Below are positions 1-9,594 of a stretch of 51,509 nucleotides of DNA, piece after piece; the stretch's first letter is position 1; every line of letters starts with the position of its first letter. A program made the translations under genes and the position numbers. Location of the stretch: contig JADCJE010000110.1 in NCBI GenBank assembly GCA_020247305.1, positions 1 through 51,509 of the forward strand, given 5' to 3'. The notes under the pieces were generated by a model. That model did not search any database and was not told the origin of the DNA. It worked only from the letters and a program-made list of their open reading frames with translations. Origin of the DNA: Phycisphaerales bacterium (GTDB lineage Bacteria; Planctomycetota; UBA1135; UBA2386).

Positions 1-214
1 CGTCGCCGGGCGCGTACTCCTGCCAGAGCTCCGTGCGCAGCGCGAGGGCTTCGCCGTGGCGCTTCTGCGCCGCGTAGGCATCGGCGAGCGCGTGCAGGCC
101 TGCGGTCGCGCGCACGGCGAGCTGCCGGCTGCGCTCCTGCAGGGCCGCTGCGTCCTGCGCGCCCGCGGCGGACGACCACAGAACAGCGAACAAGCAGCAG
201 GCGAGGCGGCGCAT
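1..214 (-). CDS. Secreted protein, N-terminal part only (runs off left edge)
   Basis: This is an open frame from an ATG at 214 to the window edge, about 71 codons. It begins MRRLACCLFAVLWSSAAGAQ, which has the basic n-region, hydrophobic core and small-residue cleavage site of a Sec signal peptide. The following helical text, rich in Ala, Leu and Arg with a segment QKRHGEALALRTELWQEY, resembles a tetratricopeptide helix pair, but too little is visible to assign a family. The frame has the high third-position GC of its neighbours. It diverges from the gene starting at 347, so the 132 bp between them probably holds both promoters. Confidence 0.5.
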   Translation of the reverse strand, partial: MRRLACCLFAVLWSSAAGAQDAAALQERSRQLAVRATAGLHALADAYAAQKRHGEALALRTELWQEYAPGD

Positions 215-346
215 CGGCGCGCAATGTAGCGACCGGCGGCAGCGGACACCTGCCGACTGCCGTCGGCGCGACATCGCCGACGCACGCGCCGCGCGATCGA
301 CCACCGCCACCTACCGCCGGACGGGTCGCGCGCCGATGATGGCCGC

Positions 347-2437
347 ATGCGTGCGTCGCGGCTGCTGCTGGTCGTCGGTTCCTGGCTCGCCAGCGCGCTG
401 CCAGCTCAGGACCCGGCCGCGGCGCCAACGGCGGCGCCGACGCCGACCCTGACGCTGCAGAACCTCGCGCGCACGCCGCGCAAGGAGGGCGCAGCCGTCG
501 TCGTGCCGTTCGCGCCGGGCGCCGTGCGCGAGCTGCCCGCGCTGCACGTGCCGGACACGCCGACGTGCTGGCAGCCGTTCGGCGCTCGCTGGCCCGACGG
601 CTCGCTGCGGCAGGCGCTCTGCCTGTTCGTCGCCGAGGTGCCGGCCGGCGGCGAACGCAGCGTCGCCCTCGCCCCCGGCCCCGGCCCGGCGCTGCCGACC
701 GGCCCGATCGCCATGCCGGCGGCGAAGCTCGTGTTCACGGCGACCGTCGGCGGCGCCGTCGTGCGCGCCGAGCCGCAGCGGGTCGCCGACCTCGAGGCCA
801 ACGCGCTGCGCCGCGTCGAACTGCGCCGCGCCCGCCTGGGCGACACCGGGATGCTGGCCGAGGCGATCGTCACGGCGTGGCGCGACCAACCGCACGCGCA
901 GTGCGACGTCGCCGTGTGGTTCTCCGACCCGCGCACCAAGGCAATGCAGTGCGACGTCGCGGAACTGGCGATCGAGTGCGACGGCATGGCGCTGGCGCTG
1001 CGCCACGACGGCGCGCTCGGCATCGCGCACGCGGCGACGGCGACCGGCAGCCGCAGCGTGCTGCTGAAGGGCCGGCCGCTCGGCGACGGCCAGGGCCTGC
1101 GCCGGACCGGCGCGCTGGTGCCGGCCATGCGCGGCGACGGCAGCCTCGCCGACGGCACGACCTTCGCGGCGGCAACGTCGCCGCTGCTGGGCGCGACGAC
1201 GTGGAACGCGGCGGGCACGTTCGGGCCGTTCGGCGTCGTGCCCGAGCTGCCGCCGTGGCTGCGCGGCCCGGCCCTGCGGGCGCACCTCGCGCGCGAACTC
1301 GCCGCCTTCGTCGCGCGCGACAAGGCGGACGGCGATCCGTTCGGCTGCTTCCGCTTCGGCCTGCAGCGCTTCGCCGGCCAGACCGGCGACCAACCGGACT
1401 TCGGTGTCGTCAAGCTGTCGCTGGTCGCCGCGACCGGCGTGCCGACGCAGTTGCTCGAAGCGGAGCTGTCGGTGCTGCAGGAAGCCTGCCGCCCCGTGCA
1501 CTTCTTCGAAGCCGACGGCCGGCCGGTCGAACCCGACGAGCACCCGGACTGGAACGTCTGGTCAGGGCGCACGCACTGGCACGAGGGCATGTCGCAGGAC
1601 CGGCTCGGCAAGCCGGCGCCCGAGCCGCGCTTCGAGAGCCACGGCTGGACCGGCAAGGACCGCGAGCACTGGAGCAGCAACACGCTCGGCGCCTTCGCCC
1701 TGCTGACCGGCTCGCACTGGGCGCGCGAGGAACTGCGCAACGAGGGCCGGCTGTACCGCGCCGGCCAGACGCTCGACCCGCGCTTCTCGACCTCGCACGC
1801 CGGCGCGCCGCGCGGCGCGGGCCGCACGGCGCTGGCGGCGGCGTGGAACGTGCTCGCCACCGGCGACGACCGGCTGGCGGCGCGCATGGACGCGCGCATG
1901 GCGCAGGTCTACGCCCGCGAGTGGAGCGGCCGCGACCTACCGCCCGACCGCGTGCGGCCGATGCTCGTGTGCGAGCCCGACGCGCGCATGCTGCAGGGCA
2001 AGCACCGCTACTGGAACCCGTGGCAGGACGCGACCGCGGCGATCGGCTTCGCCGCGCACGCGCGCGTCACCGGCGACGCCGCCGCGGCGAGGCTGGCCGA
2101 GGCGCTGGCGACGAACGTCGTGCGCTTCGGCTGGCTGGTGACGCCGCGCCACCACGAGGTGGCGATGGCGCTGCGCTGGCTCGACGGCGCGCCGCTGACC
2201 GACGCGCAGTGGGCCGCCGGCGATCCGACGCTGGTGCAGAGCTCGGCGAACACCGCGTTCTCGGAGTGGTCGGTCGGCGCCGTCGAGATCGCGCGCGCCG
2301 CGGCGCTCCGCGACGGCGACGCCGCGCTGGCGGCGCGCTGCACCGACATCCAGCGCCGCATGCGCGCCGCCCGCCGCGCGCCGCCGGACGGCGGCCTCGA
2401 TCGCTTCGCCGAGTGGGACGCCGTGCGCTGGCCGTGA
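347..2437 (+). CDS. Secreted protein related to the YetA / PcRGLX (exo-rhamnogalacturonan lyase-like) group
   Basis: The 696-residue product starts with a signal peptide (MRASRLLLVVGSWLASALPA). Residues about 40-110 carry a domain with the pattern 'VVVPFAPGAVRELPALHV ... ARWPDGSLRQA'. That pattern (a G-P-F-x-x-G turn, then a W-P-D-G-S motif) resembles the N-terminal domain of PcRGLX/YetA-like proteins, some of which are exo-rhamnogalacturonan lyases. The middle and C-terminal parts are aromatic and helical, consistent with an alpha-toroid as in polysaccharide lyases (for example SGRTHWHEGMSQDRLG and ENTLG-like segments near residues 405-450). An extracellular carbohydrate-active role is inferred from the signal peptide and these similarities; catalytic residues were not identified. 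It is followed after 18 bp by the convergent 2OG oxygenase gene. Confidence 0.6.
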   Translation: MRASRLLLVVGSWLASALPAQDPAAAPTAAPTPTLTLQNLARTPRKEGAAVVVPFAPGAVRELPALHVPDTPTCWQPFGARWPDGSLRQALCLFVAEVPAGGERSVALAPGPGPALPTGPIAMPAAKLVFTATVGGAVVRAEPQRVADLEANALRRVELRRARLGDTGMLAEAIVTAWRDQPHAQCDVAVWFSDPRTKAMQCDVAELAIECDGMALALRHDGALGIAHAATATGSRSVLLKGRPLGDGQGLRRTGALVPAMRGDGSLADGTTFAAATSPLLGATTWNAAGTFGPFGVVPELPPWLRGPALRAHLARELAAFVARDKADGDPFGCFRFGLQRFAGQTGDQPDFGVVKLSLVAATGVPTQLLEAELSVLQEACRPVHFFEADGRPVEPDEHPDWNVWSGRTHWHEGMSQDRLGKPAPEPRFESHGWTGKDREHWSSNTLGAFALLTGSHWAREELRNEGRLYRAGQTLDPRFSTSHAGAPRGAGRTALAAAWNVLATGDDRLAARMDARMAQVYAREWSGRDLPPDRVRPMLVCEPDARMLQGKHRYWNPWQDATAAIGFAAHARVTGDAAAARLAEALATNVVRFGWLVTPRHHEVAMALRWLDGAPLTDAQWAAGDPTLVQSSANTAFSEWSVGAVEIARAAALRDGDAALAARCTDIQRRMRAARRAPPDGGLDRFAEWDAVRWP

Positions 2438-2455
2438 GCCGCCCGCAGCGCCGCG

Positions 2456-3055
2456 TCAGTACGTCTTCGCCCGCGTCTCGATGGCGTACTCGGGCACCTC
2501 GGCGAGTTCGCGCTCGTCGAGCAGGTACTGCTCGCAGACGAGGCTGAGCCGCTTGCCCGCGCTGTCGACGCGATCGACCGAGTGCACGAGATCGCCGTCG
2601 AACTGCACCAGCAGGCCGGCGCGCGGCTGCACCTTGGCGAGCGTGCGCTTGCCGCGCGCGAGCACCAGCTGGCCGCCCTGCATCGCCGGCGGCACGTCGA
2701 TGTAGAGCACGCTGACGGCGAGCGGCGTGCTGACGTCCTTGCAGTACCCGCGCAGGCTGCGGTCGACGTGCGGATCGACGCGCGAGCCGCCCTCGAGTTC
2801 GAGCGGGTTGAGGTAGAATGCGTTGCAGTCGCTGCGCAGCGCCGTCGCGAGATAGGGTCCGAAGAACGGGAAGGCGGCGAGCACCTGCGGCAGGCCCTCG
2901 CGCCGGAACACCACCGAGAAGCCGCGCGTGTTGACGAAGTCGCGGTTGAGGTTGTTCACCGTGAAGCACGGGTGCTTGCGGACCTGCAGCTTCAGGTCGT
3001 CGAGGTAGGCCGGAGGGAAGGCATCCGGCGTCTCGCGGCTGGGGCCACTGCTCAT
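2456..3055 (-). CDS. 2OG-Fe(II) oxygenase, prolyl-4-hydroxylase-like
   Basis: The 199-residue protein shows the double-stranded beta-helix iron site: H96 and D98 in DPHVDRS, the distal H158 in GDLVHSVDR, and R169 (KRLSLV), which would bind the 2-oxoglutarate carboxylate. These are the ligands of the prolyl 4-hydroxylase / 2OG-Fe(II) oxygenase superfamily, which hydroxylates proteins or small molecules using O2 and 2-oxoglutarate. There is no signal peptide, so it should be cytosolic. I chose the ATG at 3055. The frame stays open upstream to 3301, but that extension would read through a pentapeptide minisatellite and into a tRNA gene. The substrate is unknown. Confidence 0.8.
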   Translation of the reverse strand: MSSGPSRETPDAFPPAYLDDLKLQVRKHPCFTVNNLNRDFVNTRGFSVVFRREGLPQVLAAFPFFGPYLATALRSDCNAFYLNPLELEGGSRVDPHVDRSLRGYCKDVSTPLAVSVLYIDVPPAMQGGQLVLARGKRTLAKVQPRAGLLVQFDGDLVHSVDRVDSAGKRLSLVCEQYLLDERELAEVPEYAIETRAKTY

Positions 3056-3190
3056 CGGCGCTCCGGTGTTCGGCGCTCCGGTGTTCGGCGCTCCGGTGCT
3101 CGGCGATCCGGTGCTCGGCGATCCGGTGCTCGGGGATCCGGTGCTCGGGAATTGCCTGCTCGGGGATTGCCTGCTCGGGGATTCCCTGCC
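3056..3190. repeat. Nine-copy 15-bp tandem repeat (minisatellite)
   Basis: Nine consecutive 15-bp units start at 3056. The first two are CGGCGCTCCGGTGTT. Later units drift stepwise: GATCCGGTGCT in units 4-6, then ATTGCCTGCT in units 7-8, and a last unit ending CCTGCC. The array abuts the start codon of the 2OG oxygenase, so it occupies its 5' untranslated or promoter region. Because 15 is a multiple of three and no stop occurs, it is open on both strands and would read as Ser-Pro-Ser-Thr-Gly-type pentapeptides in frame with the oxygenase. Confidence 0.9.
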
Positions 3191-3271
3191 GCCGGGAGCT
3201 CGGCTGGCGGCGGCCAACCGGAAGGGCTCGCCTCGCCGCGGAGCAAATCGCCCCGCGGCGAGGGGCTTGGG

Positions 3272-3348
3272 TGGCACGCCCGGGAGGAATTGAACCTCCA
3301 ACCTCCAGATCCGTAGTCTGGCGCTCTATCCAATTGAGCTACGGGCGC
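3272..3348 (-). tRNA. tRNA-Arg (anticodon ACG)
   Basis: A complete 77-nt cloverleaf can be folded, including an encoded 3' CCA. The acceptor stem is GCGCCCG with CGGGCGT, the D stem GCTC/GAGC, the anticodon stem CCAGA/TCTGG with loop CTACGGA, and the T stem GGAGG/CCTCC with loop TTCAATT. The anticodon ACG reads CGN arginine codons after A34-to-inosine editing. It faces away from pckA. Confidence 0.96.
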
Positions 3349-3507
3349 ACGCGTTTTGGGGCGCGGGACGCTAGCGGTCGCCGCCGCGGTAGGCAAGCGC
3401 TTTCTCGCCGTGCGGCGCGCCCCCTGGATCGACGTCCGGGCGGTCCCTATCCTCTTCGCCCCTCGCTGGGCGATAACGCCCCGCACACTCCCCCGAAACC
3501 GAACCGA

Positions 3508-5088
<1,581 letters not shown>

Positions 5089-5096
5089 GCGAGCGC

Positions 5097-5122
5097 GCGC
5101 TGCGGCCGACCGGCCGCAGCGC
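5097..5122 (+). terminator. Hairpin downstream of pckA, probable terminator
   Basis: A perfect 11-bp stem (GCGCTGCGGCC with GGCCGCAGCGC) closes a 4-nt loop, 8 bp after the pckA stop. It lacks a T tract, so intrinsic termination is only inferred. Confidence 0.45.
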
Positions 5123-5234
5123 CCTGCCGCGGCCGCGCGCGCGGCCCGGCGGCGCCCCCGGCGCACGGTTGCGCCGCGCATCGTCGCGCCGCGCGACGAT
5201 GACCCGCACCGCCGCCGGCCGTAGCATCGCGCCG

Positions 5235-6914
5235 ATGCGGCCCTTCCTGCTCGTCCTCGCCGGCCTCGCCAGCGCCGGCGCCGTCCCCGCGCAGGAGCCA
5301 ACCGGCCTGCGCGCCCGCATCGAAGCGCTCGGCGCCGACCTCGCCGACCTCGGCCGCCGCTACGACGCGCCGATGTCGGCCGAGCGCCGCGACCGCCTGC
5401 TGCAGCGCTGGCGGCAGGAGCGCCGCGAACTCGACGAACTCGACCTCGACGCGCTGGCGCACGACGCGCGCATCGACTGGCTGCTGCTCGACCGCCACGT
5501 CGACCGCTCGCTCTTCCAGCTCGAACAGGACGGCGCCCGCGACGCCGAGGTGCAGGCGCTGGTGCCGTTCGCGCCGGCGATCACCGCGCTCGCCGAAGGC
5601 CGCCGGCGCATGGAGCCGATGCCGGCGCGCGCCGCCGCCGACGCCGTGCACGGCGTCGCCGACGCCGCCCTCGCCGCCCGCAACGCGCTGGCCGGCGCCG
5701 CGGCGAAGCTGCCGCCGAGCGTGCCGGCGCGGGCGGCGCTGCGCCTGTCGGGATTGCGGCAGGCGCTGCGGCAGTGGTTCGAGTTCCGCGACGGCTACGA
5801 CCCCGAGTTCGGCTGGTGGGTGCGCGCCCCCTACCGCGCCGCCGAGGCGGCGCTGGGCCAGCTCGACGATGCGCTCCGCGCCACGGCCCCCGAGGGCGCC
5901 GACCGCTCGCTCCTTGGCGACCCGATCGGCGAGTCGGCGCTGCTGCGCGAACTCGGCTTCGAGCGCATCCCCTACGCGCCCGCCGAACTGGTCGCGATCG
6001 CCGAGCGCGAGTTCGCGTGGTGCGAACAGGAGGCGGCGAAGGCCGCCGCGGAGCTCGGCGCCGGCAGCTGGCGCGAAGCGCTGGAGCTGGTGAAGCGCCG
6101 CCACCGCGCGCCCGGCGAGCAGCCGCAGCTGGTCAAGGAGCTCGCGCACGAGGCGATCGCGTTCCTGGAGCAGCGCGACCTCGTCACCATCCCGCCGCTG
6201 GCCAAGGAGTGCTGGCGCATGGGCATGATGTCGCGCGAAGCGCAGCGCACGAACCCGTTCTTCCTCGGCGGCGAGACGATCCAGGTCTCGTTCCCGACGG
6301 ATGCGATGGCGCACATCGAGAAGCTGCAGGCGCTGCGCAGCAACAACGAGCACTTCTGCCGCGCGACCGTGCACCACGAGCTGATCCCGGGCCACTGGCT
6401 GCAGGAGCACATGCAGGCGCGGCACCGGACCTACCGGGCGCCGTTCGACACGCCGTTCTGGATCGAGGGCTGGGCGCTGTACTGGGAGATGCGGCTCTAC
6501 GACCTCGGCCTCGGCAAGACGCCGGCGGACCGGATCGGCATGCTGTACTGGCGCAAGCACCGCTGCGCGCGCATCGTCTTCTCGCTCAACTTCCACCTCG
6601 GCCGCTGGAGCGGGCCGCAGTGCGTCGAGTACCTGATCGCGAAGGTCGGCCACGAGCGCGCCGCCGCCGAGGGCGAGGTGCGGCGGTCGGTCGGCGGGCT
6701 GTACCCCCCGCTGTACCAGGCGGCCTACATGCTCGGCGGCCTGCAGTTGCGCGCCCTGCACGCCGAACTGGTCGGCGGCGGCAGCTGGTCCGATAAGGCC
6801 TTCCACGACGCGGTCCTGCGGCAGAACTCCATGCCGATCGCGGTCTTGCGGGCGGCCCTGGCGAAGGAAGCACCGCCCAAGGACCTGCCGGCGTGGCGCT
6901 TCGCCGGACCGTGA
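5235..6914 (+). CDS. Secreted DUF885-family protein (metallopeptidase-like)
   Basis: The protein is 559 residues from the ATG at 5235, which is chosen because it begins a clear signal peptide (MRPFLLVLAGLASAGAVPAQ). The frame is open much further upstream only as a shadow of pckA. DUF885 proteins are alpha-helical, zinc-peptidase-like enzymes. The diagnostic H-E-x-x-P-G-H motif is present as HHELIPGHWLQEH (around residue 380), followed by FWIEGWALYWEMRLYDLG, which supplies the downstream glutamate, and a conserved C-terminal GGLYPPLYQAAYMLGGLQL. It probably acts in the periplasm or outside the cell on peptides. The substrate is unknown. Confidence 0.85.
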   Translation: MRPFLLVLAGLASAGAVPAQEPTGLRARIEALGADLADLGRRYDAPMSAERRDRLLQRWRQERRELDELDLDALAHDARIDWLLLDRHVDRSLFQLEQDGARDAEVQALVPFAPAITALAEGRRRMEPMPARAAADAVHGVADAALAARNALAGAAAKLPPSVPARAALRLSGLRQALRQWFEFRDGYDPEFGWWVRAPYRAAEAALGQLDDALRATAPEGADRSLLGDPIGESALLRELGFERIPYAPAELVAIAEREFAWCEQEAAKAAAELGAGSWREALELVKRRHRAPGEQPQLVKELAHEAIAFLEQRDLVTIPPLAKECWRMGMMSREAQRTNPFFLGGETIQVSFPTDAMAHIEKLQALRSNNEHFCRATVHHELIPGHWLQEHMQARHRTYRAPFDTPFWIEGWALYWEMRLYDLGLGKTPADRIGMLYWRKHRCARIVFSLNFHLGRWSGPQCVEYLIAKVGHERAAAEGEVRRSVGGLYPPLYQAAYMLGGLQLRALHAELVGGGSWSDKAFHDAVLRQNSMPIAVLRAALAKEAPPKDLPAWRFAGP

Positions 6915-7023
6915 GGCCGGCCGCAGGGGAACTTCCGCGGCCCGGGGTTTGCGCCGCCCCGCCCGCCCGCCGATAGTGCGTTTACGCCGCCGTCGGCCAA
7001 CCCGGCCGCCGGCGCGACCACCC

Positions 7024-7028
7024 AGGAG
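7024..7028 (+). promoter_or_regulatory. Shine-Dalgarno AGGAG for the double-UGA gene
   Basis: AGGAG lies 6 nt before the ATG at 7035, a textbook spacing. It fixes the start and frame of the protein that is interrupted by the two UGA codons. Confidence 0.8.
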
Positions 7029-7034
7029 TCCCCG

Positions 7035-7625
7035 ATGCGAATCAAGGCAAGCGTGCTGCTCGCCGCGTTCGCGTTCGCCACGACGGCCATGGCGCAGACC
7101 GAAGCGCAGCCGGCGAAGGCGACCGAACCGACCGAGAAGCTCTGGAAGATCGAAGCGTCCGGCATCAGCGGTTGAGGCGCCGCCTCACAGGCTGCGAGGG
7201 TCCGTGCGATCCTCGAAAAGGACAAGACGATCAAGAACCTGCAGTTCGACACCACCGGTGTCGGCTACTTCGAGCTCGCCGGCAAGAAGACGCCGGAGAT
7301 CGCGGAGCTGAACGCCGCTCTCGAGAAGGGACGCGCCGGCAAGGGCGTCCTCATCAAGAGCCTCGCCGAGGTCGAACTGCCGAAGGCCGAGGAGGTCTTC
7401 GAGCTGGCGATCGCCGGCTTGGGTTGAATGGGCACCGCCATCGAGACGCGTGACGTCTTGAGCAAGCTGGACGGTGTCATCCGCGTGCACCCCAACGGCC
7501 TCAGCGGCAAGGCGCTCGTCTTCGTGAAGACCAAGAAGGCCTTCACCGAGGACGCCGCCAAGAAGGCGCTGGAAGGCACGAAGGAACTGCGCCTGCGCAA
7601 GTTCGGCCCGGCCCCGAAGGGCTGA
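7035..7625 (+). CDS. Secreted tandem HMA-like protein with two in-frame UGA codons (putative double selenoprotein)
   Basis: One frame runs from the ATG at 7035 to a TGA at 7623-7625, 196 codons, interrupted only by TGA at 7173-7175 (codon 47) and 7425-7427 (codon 131). Residues 1-20 (MRIKASVLLAAFAFATTAMA) are a signal peptide. Residues 35-117 and 118-196 each follow the beta-alpha-beta-beta-alpha-beta order of heavy-metal-associated (HMA) domains. The two halves align through their first strand (EKLWKIEASG / EEVFELAIAG), and both UGAs then fall in the same loop. In domain 2 the loop reads GLG-U-MGT, so UGA sits where GMxCxxC has its first Cys, with Thr at the second. Domain 1 has a slightly longer loop (GISG-U-GAAS). 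No cysteine occurs anywhere. Codon usage stays high-GC3 across all three segments. I infer selenocysteine at both sites. Function may be soft-metal binding or redox chemistry in the periplasm. Confidence 0.75.
7176..7200 (+). promoter_or_regulatory. Candidate SECIS element after first UGA
   Basis: Directly after the UGA at 7173-7175, CCTC (7183-7186) pairs with GAGG (7196-7199). After an A-C mismatch, CA pairs with TG around an apical GGC loop (7190-7192). The loop begins with G and lies 14 nt downstream of the UGA, at or just inside the usual bacterial SECIS distance. The stem is short and imperfect, so this is weaker than the second element. Confidence 0.4.
7442..7460 (+). promoter_or_regulatory. 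Candidate SECIS element after second UGA
   Basis: CGAGACG (7442-7448) and CGTCTTG (7454-7460) form a continuous 7-bp stem, including one G-U pair, around the 5-nt loop CGTGA. The apical loop starts 22 nt after the UGA at 7425-7427 and has G in its second position. Both agree with the known layout of bacterial SECIS hairpins bound by SelB. Confidence 0.55.
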
Positions 7626-7649
7626 CCGGACCGCGCCGAGAAGCGCCCG

Positions 7650-7686
7650 CCGCGGGCCGTTCCGTCGCCGACGGGACGGCCCGCGG
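7650..7686 (+). terminator. Long hairpin terminator after the double-UGA gene
   Basis: Starting 24 bp after the final stop, CCGCGGGCCGT pairs with ACGGCCCGCGG. The helix continues through a T-G wobble into CCGTC/GACGG around a 3-nt loop, giving about 17 bp in total. Only a short TTT follows at 7690-7692. Its position after codon 196, and not after either internal UGA, supports one transcription unit ending here. Confidence 0.6.
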
Positions 7687-7788
7687 CCGTTTCCGGCCGC
7701 CGTCGGCGACGGGAACGGATCGATTCTTGACCGCGTGCGCCGCGCCGCTAACGTTCTCGCCCCGCACGGGCCGATGCCCGTCGCGCGA

Positions 7789-7864
7789 TCCTCGATAGCT
7801 CAGTTGGTAGAGCAGGTGACTGTTAATCACCGGGTCGTAGGTTCAAGTCCTACTCGAGGAGCCA
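7789..7864 (+). tRNA. tRNA-Asn (anticodon GTT)
   Basis: A 76-nt cloverleaf with encoded CCA: acceptor TCCTCGA/TCGAGGA, D stem GCTC/GAGC, anticodon stem GGTGA/TCACC with loop CTGTTAA, and T stem GTAGG/CCTAC. Anticodon GTT decodes AAC and AAT. Confidence 0.96.
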
Positions 7865-7883
7865 TCGCTCGGCGCAGGCCGGG

Positions 7884-7926
7884 ACACCCCGCCTCACGGT
7901 GCACAACCGTGGGGCGGTGTCGTTTG
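7884..7926 (+). terminator. Terminator hairpin after tRNA-Asn
   Basis: About 14 bp of pairing (ACACC and GCCTCACGG with CCGTGGGGC and GGTGT, with a 2-nt bulge) closes a 7-nt loop and is followed by CGTTTG. It lies 20 bp after the tRNA and before the convergent gene ending at 8015. Confidence 0.55.
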
Positions 7927-8014
7927 TAGAGCTGCCCAGGCGATCAGGCTGTGCAGGTCGCGCGCGAGGCGGCGCGCCCCCTTCGCCGGTTGCCGCCGCC
8001 GGGCGACGGCGCCG

Positions 8015-9385
8015 TCACCTGCCGCGCGCCGCGGCGAGCAGCGCCTGGAACGCCGGCAGGTTCCGCAGCTTGGCGAACGGCTCGGCCGCGAGGTCCTGAG
8101 CCTGCACCGCACCGGCGCGCACACCGTGCTGCAGGGCGCCGATCGCGCGCCGGAGCTTGTTCGCCGCGATCAGTTCGCGCGCGCGCGCGAGCCAAGGCAC
8201 GCCGTGGTCGGCGCACTGCGTCGCCACGGCGACGTAGGCTTCCTTGGCCTCCGGCGGCAGGTCGCCGCCGAGGGCGCGCGCGAGCGACACGGGCGTGTTC
8301 TGCCGCGACAGCAACGCCAGCTCCGCTGCCGTGGTTCCAGTCCACCGCGCGAGCAGGTCGCGGCGCGCCTGATCGACCGCGCGCACCGAGGCCGCCGACG
8401 GATAGCGCCCGTCGATCGCCGCGTCGAACTGGCATTTCGTCGCCAGCTCGTCCCATGCCGCCCGCTCGTCGGCGGCGTCGGCGGTGAGTTGCTTCGACAG
8501 CTCCGCCCAGCGCTGCCGCAGCCTGTCGCAGCGCTTGTCCTTATCGGGCAGACGCGCCGCCAGGGCGGCGAGGCGCCGCTGCGCGAGCCACGGCAACGCA
8601 CCATCGAGTTGCGCGACGAGGTCGTCGAACTCGGCCGTCAGCAGCCGGGCCACGCGCTCGTCCACCGCGGCCGCGGCGAGCGCGTGCTCGATCTCGGCAA
8701 AGCGCAGGAACCGCTCGCACGCCGCCGCCGACGCCCACTCGTGTCCGCCGGGCTGCACGTCGAGCACCGCCGTCGCGCCAACCTTCTCGGCGGCCACGAG
8801 GTAGCGCACCGACTCGTCGAAGTTGAAGTCCGCAGCGCCCGGCGCGAGCAGATGGAACGTCCTGGCCGGACCGCCCGGGACCTGCGTGATGTCGCCGCGG
8901 GCGTGCAGGAACACGCCTGCGAAGGGGACGGCCGCCGACTGCGCCAGCCAGTTGGCGACGCAAGCGCCGCCCGAGAGGCCGCAGGCGTAGAGACGCGCCT
9001 CGTCGACGGCGAAGCGGGCGCGCACGTCGGCGAGCAACGTGCGCGCGGCGTCCTGGCTCGGCTCGGGCGGGCCGTTCCGCGACACGTTGCTGCCCGCGAC
9101 GATCCAACCGTGCGCCTCGGCGGCGCGCTGGTGCCGGGCGACCGCGCCCGCGCCGTCGCCGCCGGCGCAGAAGGCGAGCAGCAGTGGGCGCGGCTGCCGG
9201 CGGTCGTAGGCGGTCGGCAGGTAGAGCGCGTAGGTGTGGTCGGGGCGATCGGCGACCGCGACCGCGCGATGGAGCCGGCCCTTGGCGAGCGCAGCCGACG
9301 CCGACTGCGCCGGCAGCGGCAACGGCGCCGCCAGCGTCAGCGCCAGGACCATGGGCAGCCAGTGGCTCGTCGGTGGCGCACGCAT
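8015..9385 (-). CDS. Secreted alpha/beta hydrolase (feruloyl esterase / PHB-depolymerase type) with helical C-terminal extension
   Basis: The 456-residue product begins with a signal peptide (hydrophobic [18 protein letters not shown]). Residues about 40-230 have an alpha/beta hydrolase layout: strand [18 protein letters not shown] with the oxyanion region, the nucleophile elbow GLSGGA (Ser in G-x-S-x-G), and a late His in PGGHEWAS. This resembles LpqC / esterase-D-type secreted esterases. Residues about 240-456 are a long helical region with TPR-like spacing (for example [19 protein letters not shown]), which may bind a partner. The substrate is not known. It is transcribed divergently from purE across a 209-bp gap. 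Confidence 0.72.
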   Translation of the reverse strand: MRAPPTSHWLPMVLALTLAAPLPLPAQSASAALAKGRLHRAVAVADRPDHTYALYLPTAYDRRQPRPLLLAFCAGGDGAGAVARHQRAAEAHGWIVAGSNVSRNGPPEPSQDAARTLLADVRARFAVDEARLYACGLSGGACVANWLAQSAAVPFAGVFLHARGDITQVPGGPARTFHLLAPGAADFNFDESVRYLVAAEKVGATAVLDVQPGGHEWASAAACERFLRFAEIEHALAAAAVDERVARLLTAEFDDLVAQLDGALPWLAQRRLAALAARLPDKDKRCDRLRQRWAELSKQLTADAADERAAWDELATKCQFDAAIDGRYPSAASVRAVDQARRDLLARWTGTTAAELALLSRQNTPVSLARALGGDLPPEAKEAYVAVATQCADHGVPWLARARELIAANKLRRAIGALQHGVRAGAVQAQDLAAEPFAKLRNLPAFQALLAAARGR

Positions 9386-9594
9386 GGCCGGATCATCGGG
9401 GCGGCCCGCCAGCCGTCAATCGCACGGCCGCGCGGCGCCGCCACGCCGTGCCGCGGGCGCCGCGGCGGCCCGGCATACGGCCGATCCGGCCCGCCGAGCC
9501 AAGCATCCGGCGCCGTCCATGGCTTCGCGATCGGGGGTTGCCCCGATCGTCTGCTTGCCTCGCGGCTCCTGCCCGGCGAAGGTCTCGTGGGCAC

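Noticed and set aside
3056-3301. N-terminal extension of the 2OG oxygenase through the minisatellite to an ATG at 3301
   Set aside because: The extension would start inside the tRNA-Arg gene and adds only repeat text; the ATG at 3055 gives a normal oxygenase N terminus.
7035-7625. Alternative genetic code with UGA read as Trp or Gly throughout
   Set aside because: Many confident genes in the window end in TGA at the expected family length (pckA, purE, purK, hutI, recO, lptE), so UGA is a normal stop here.
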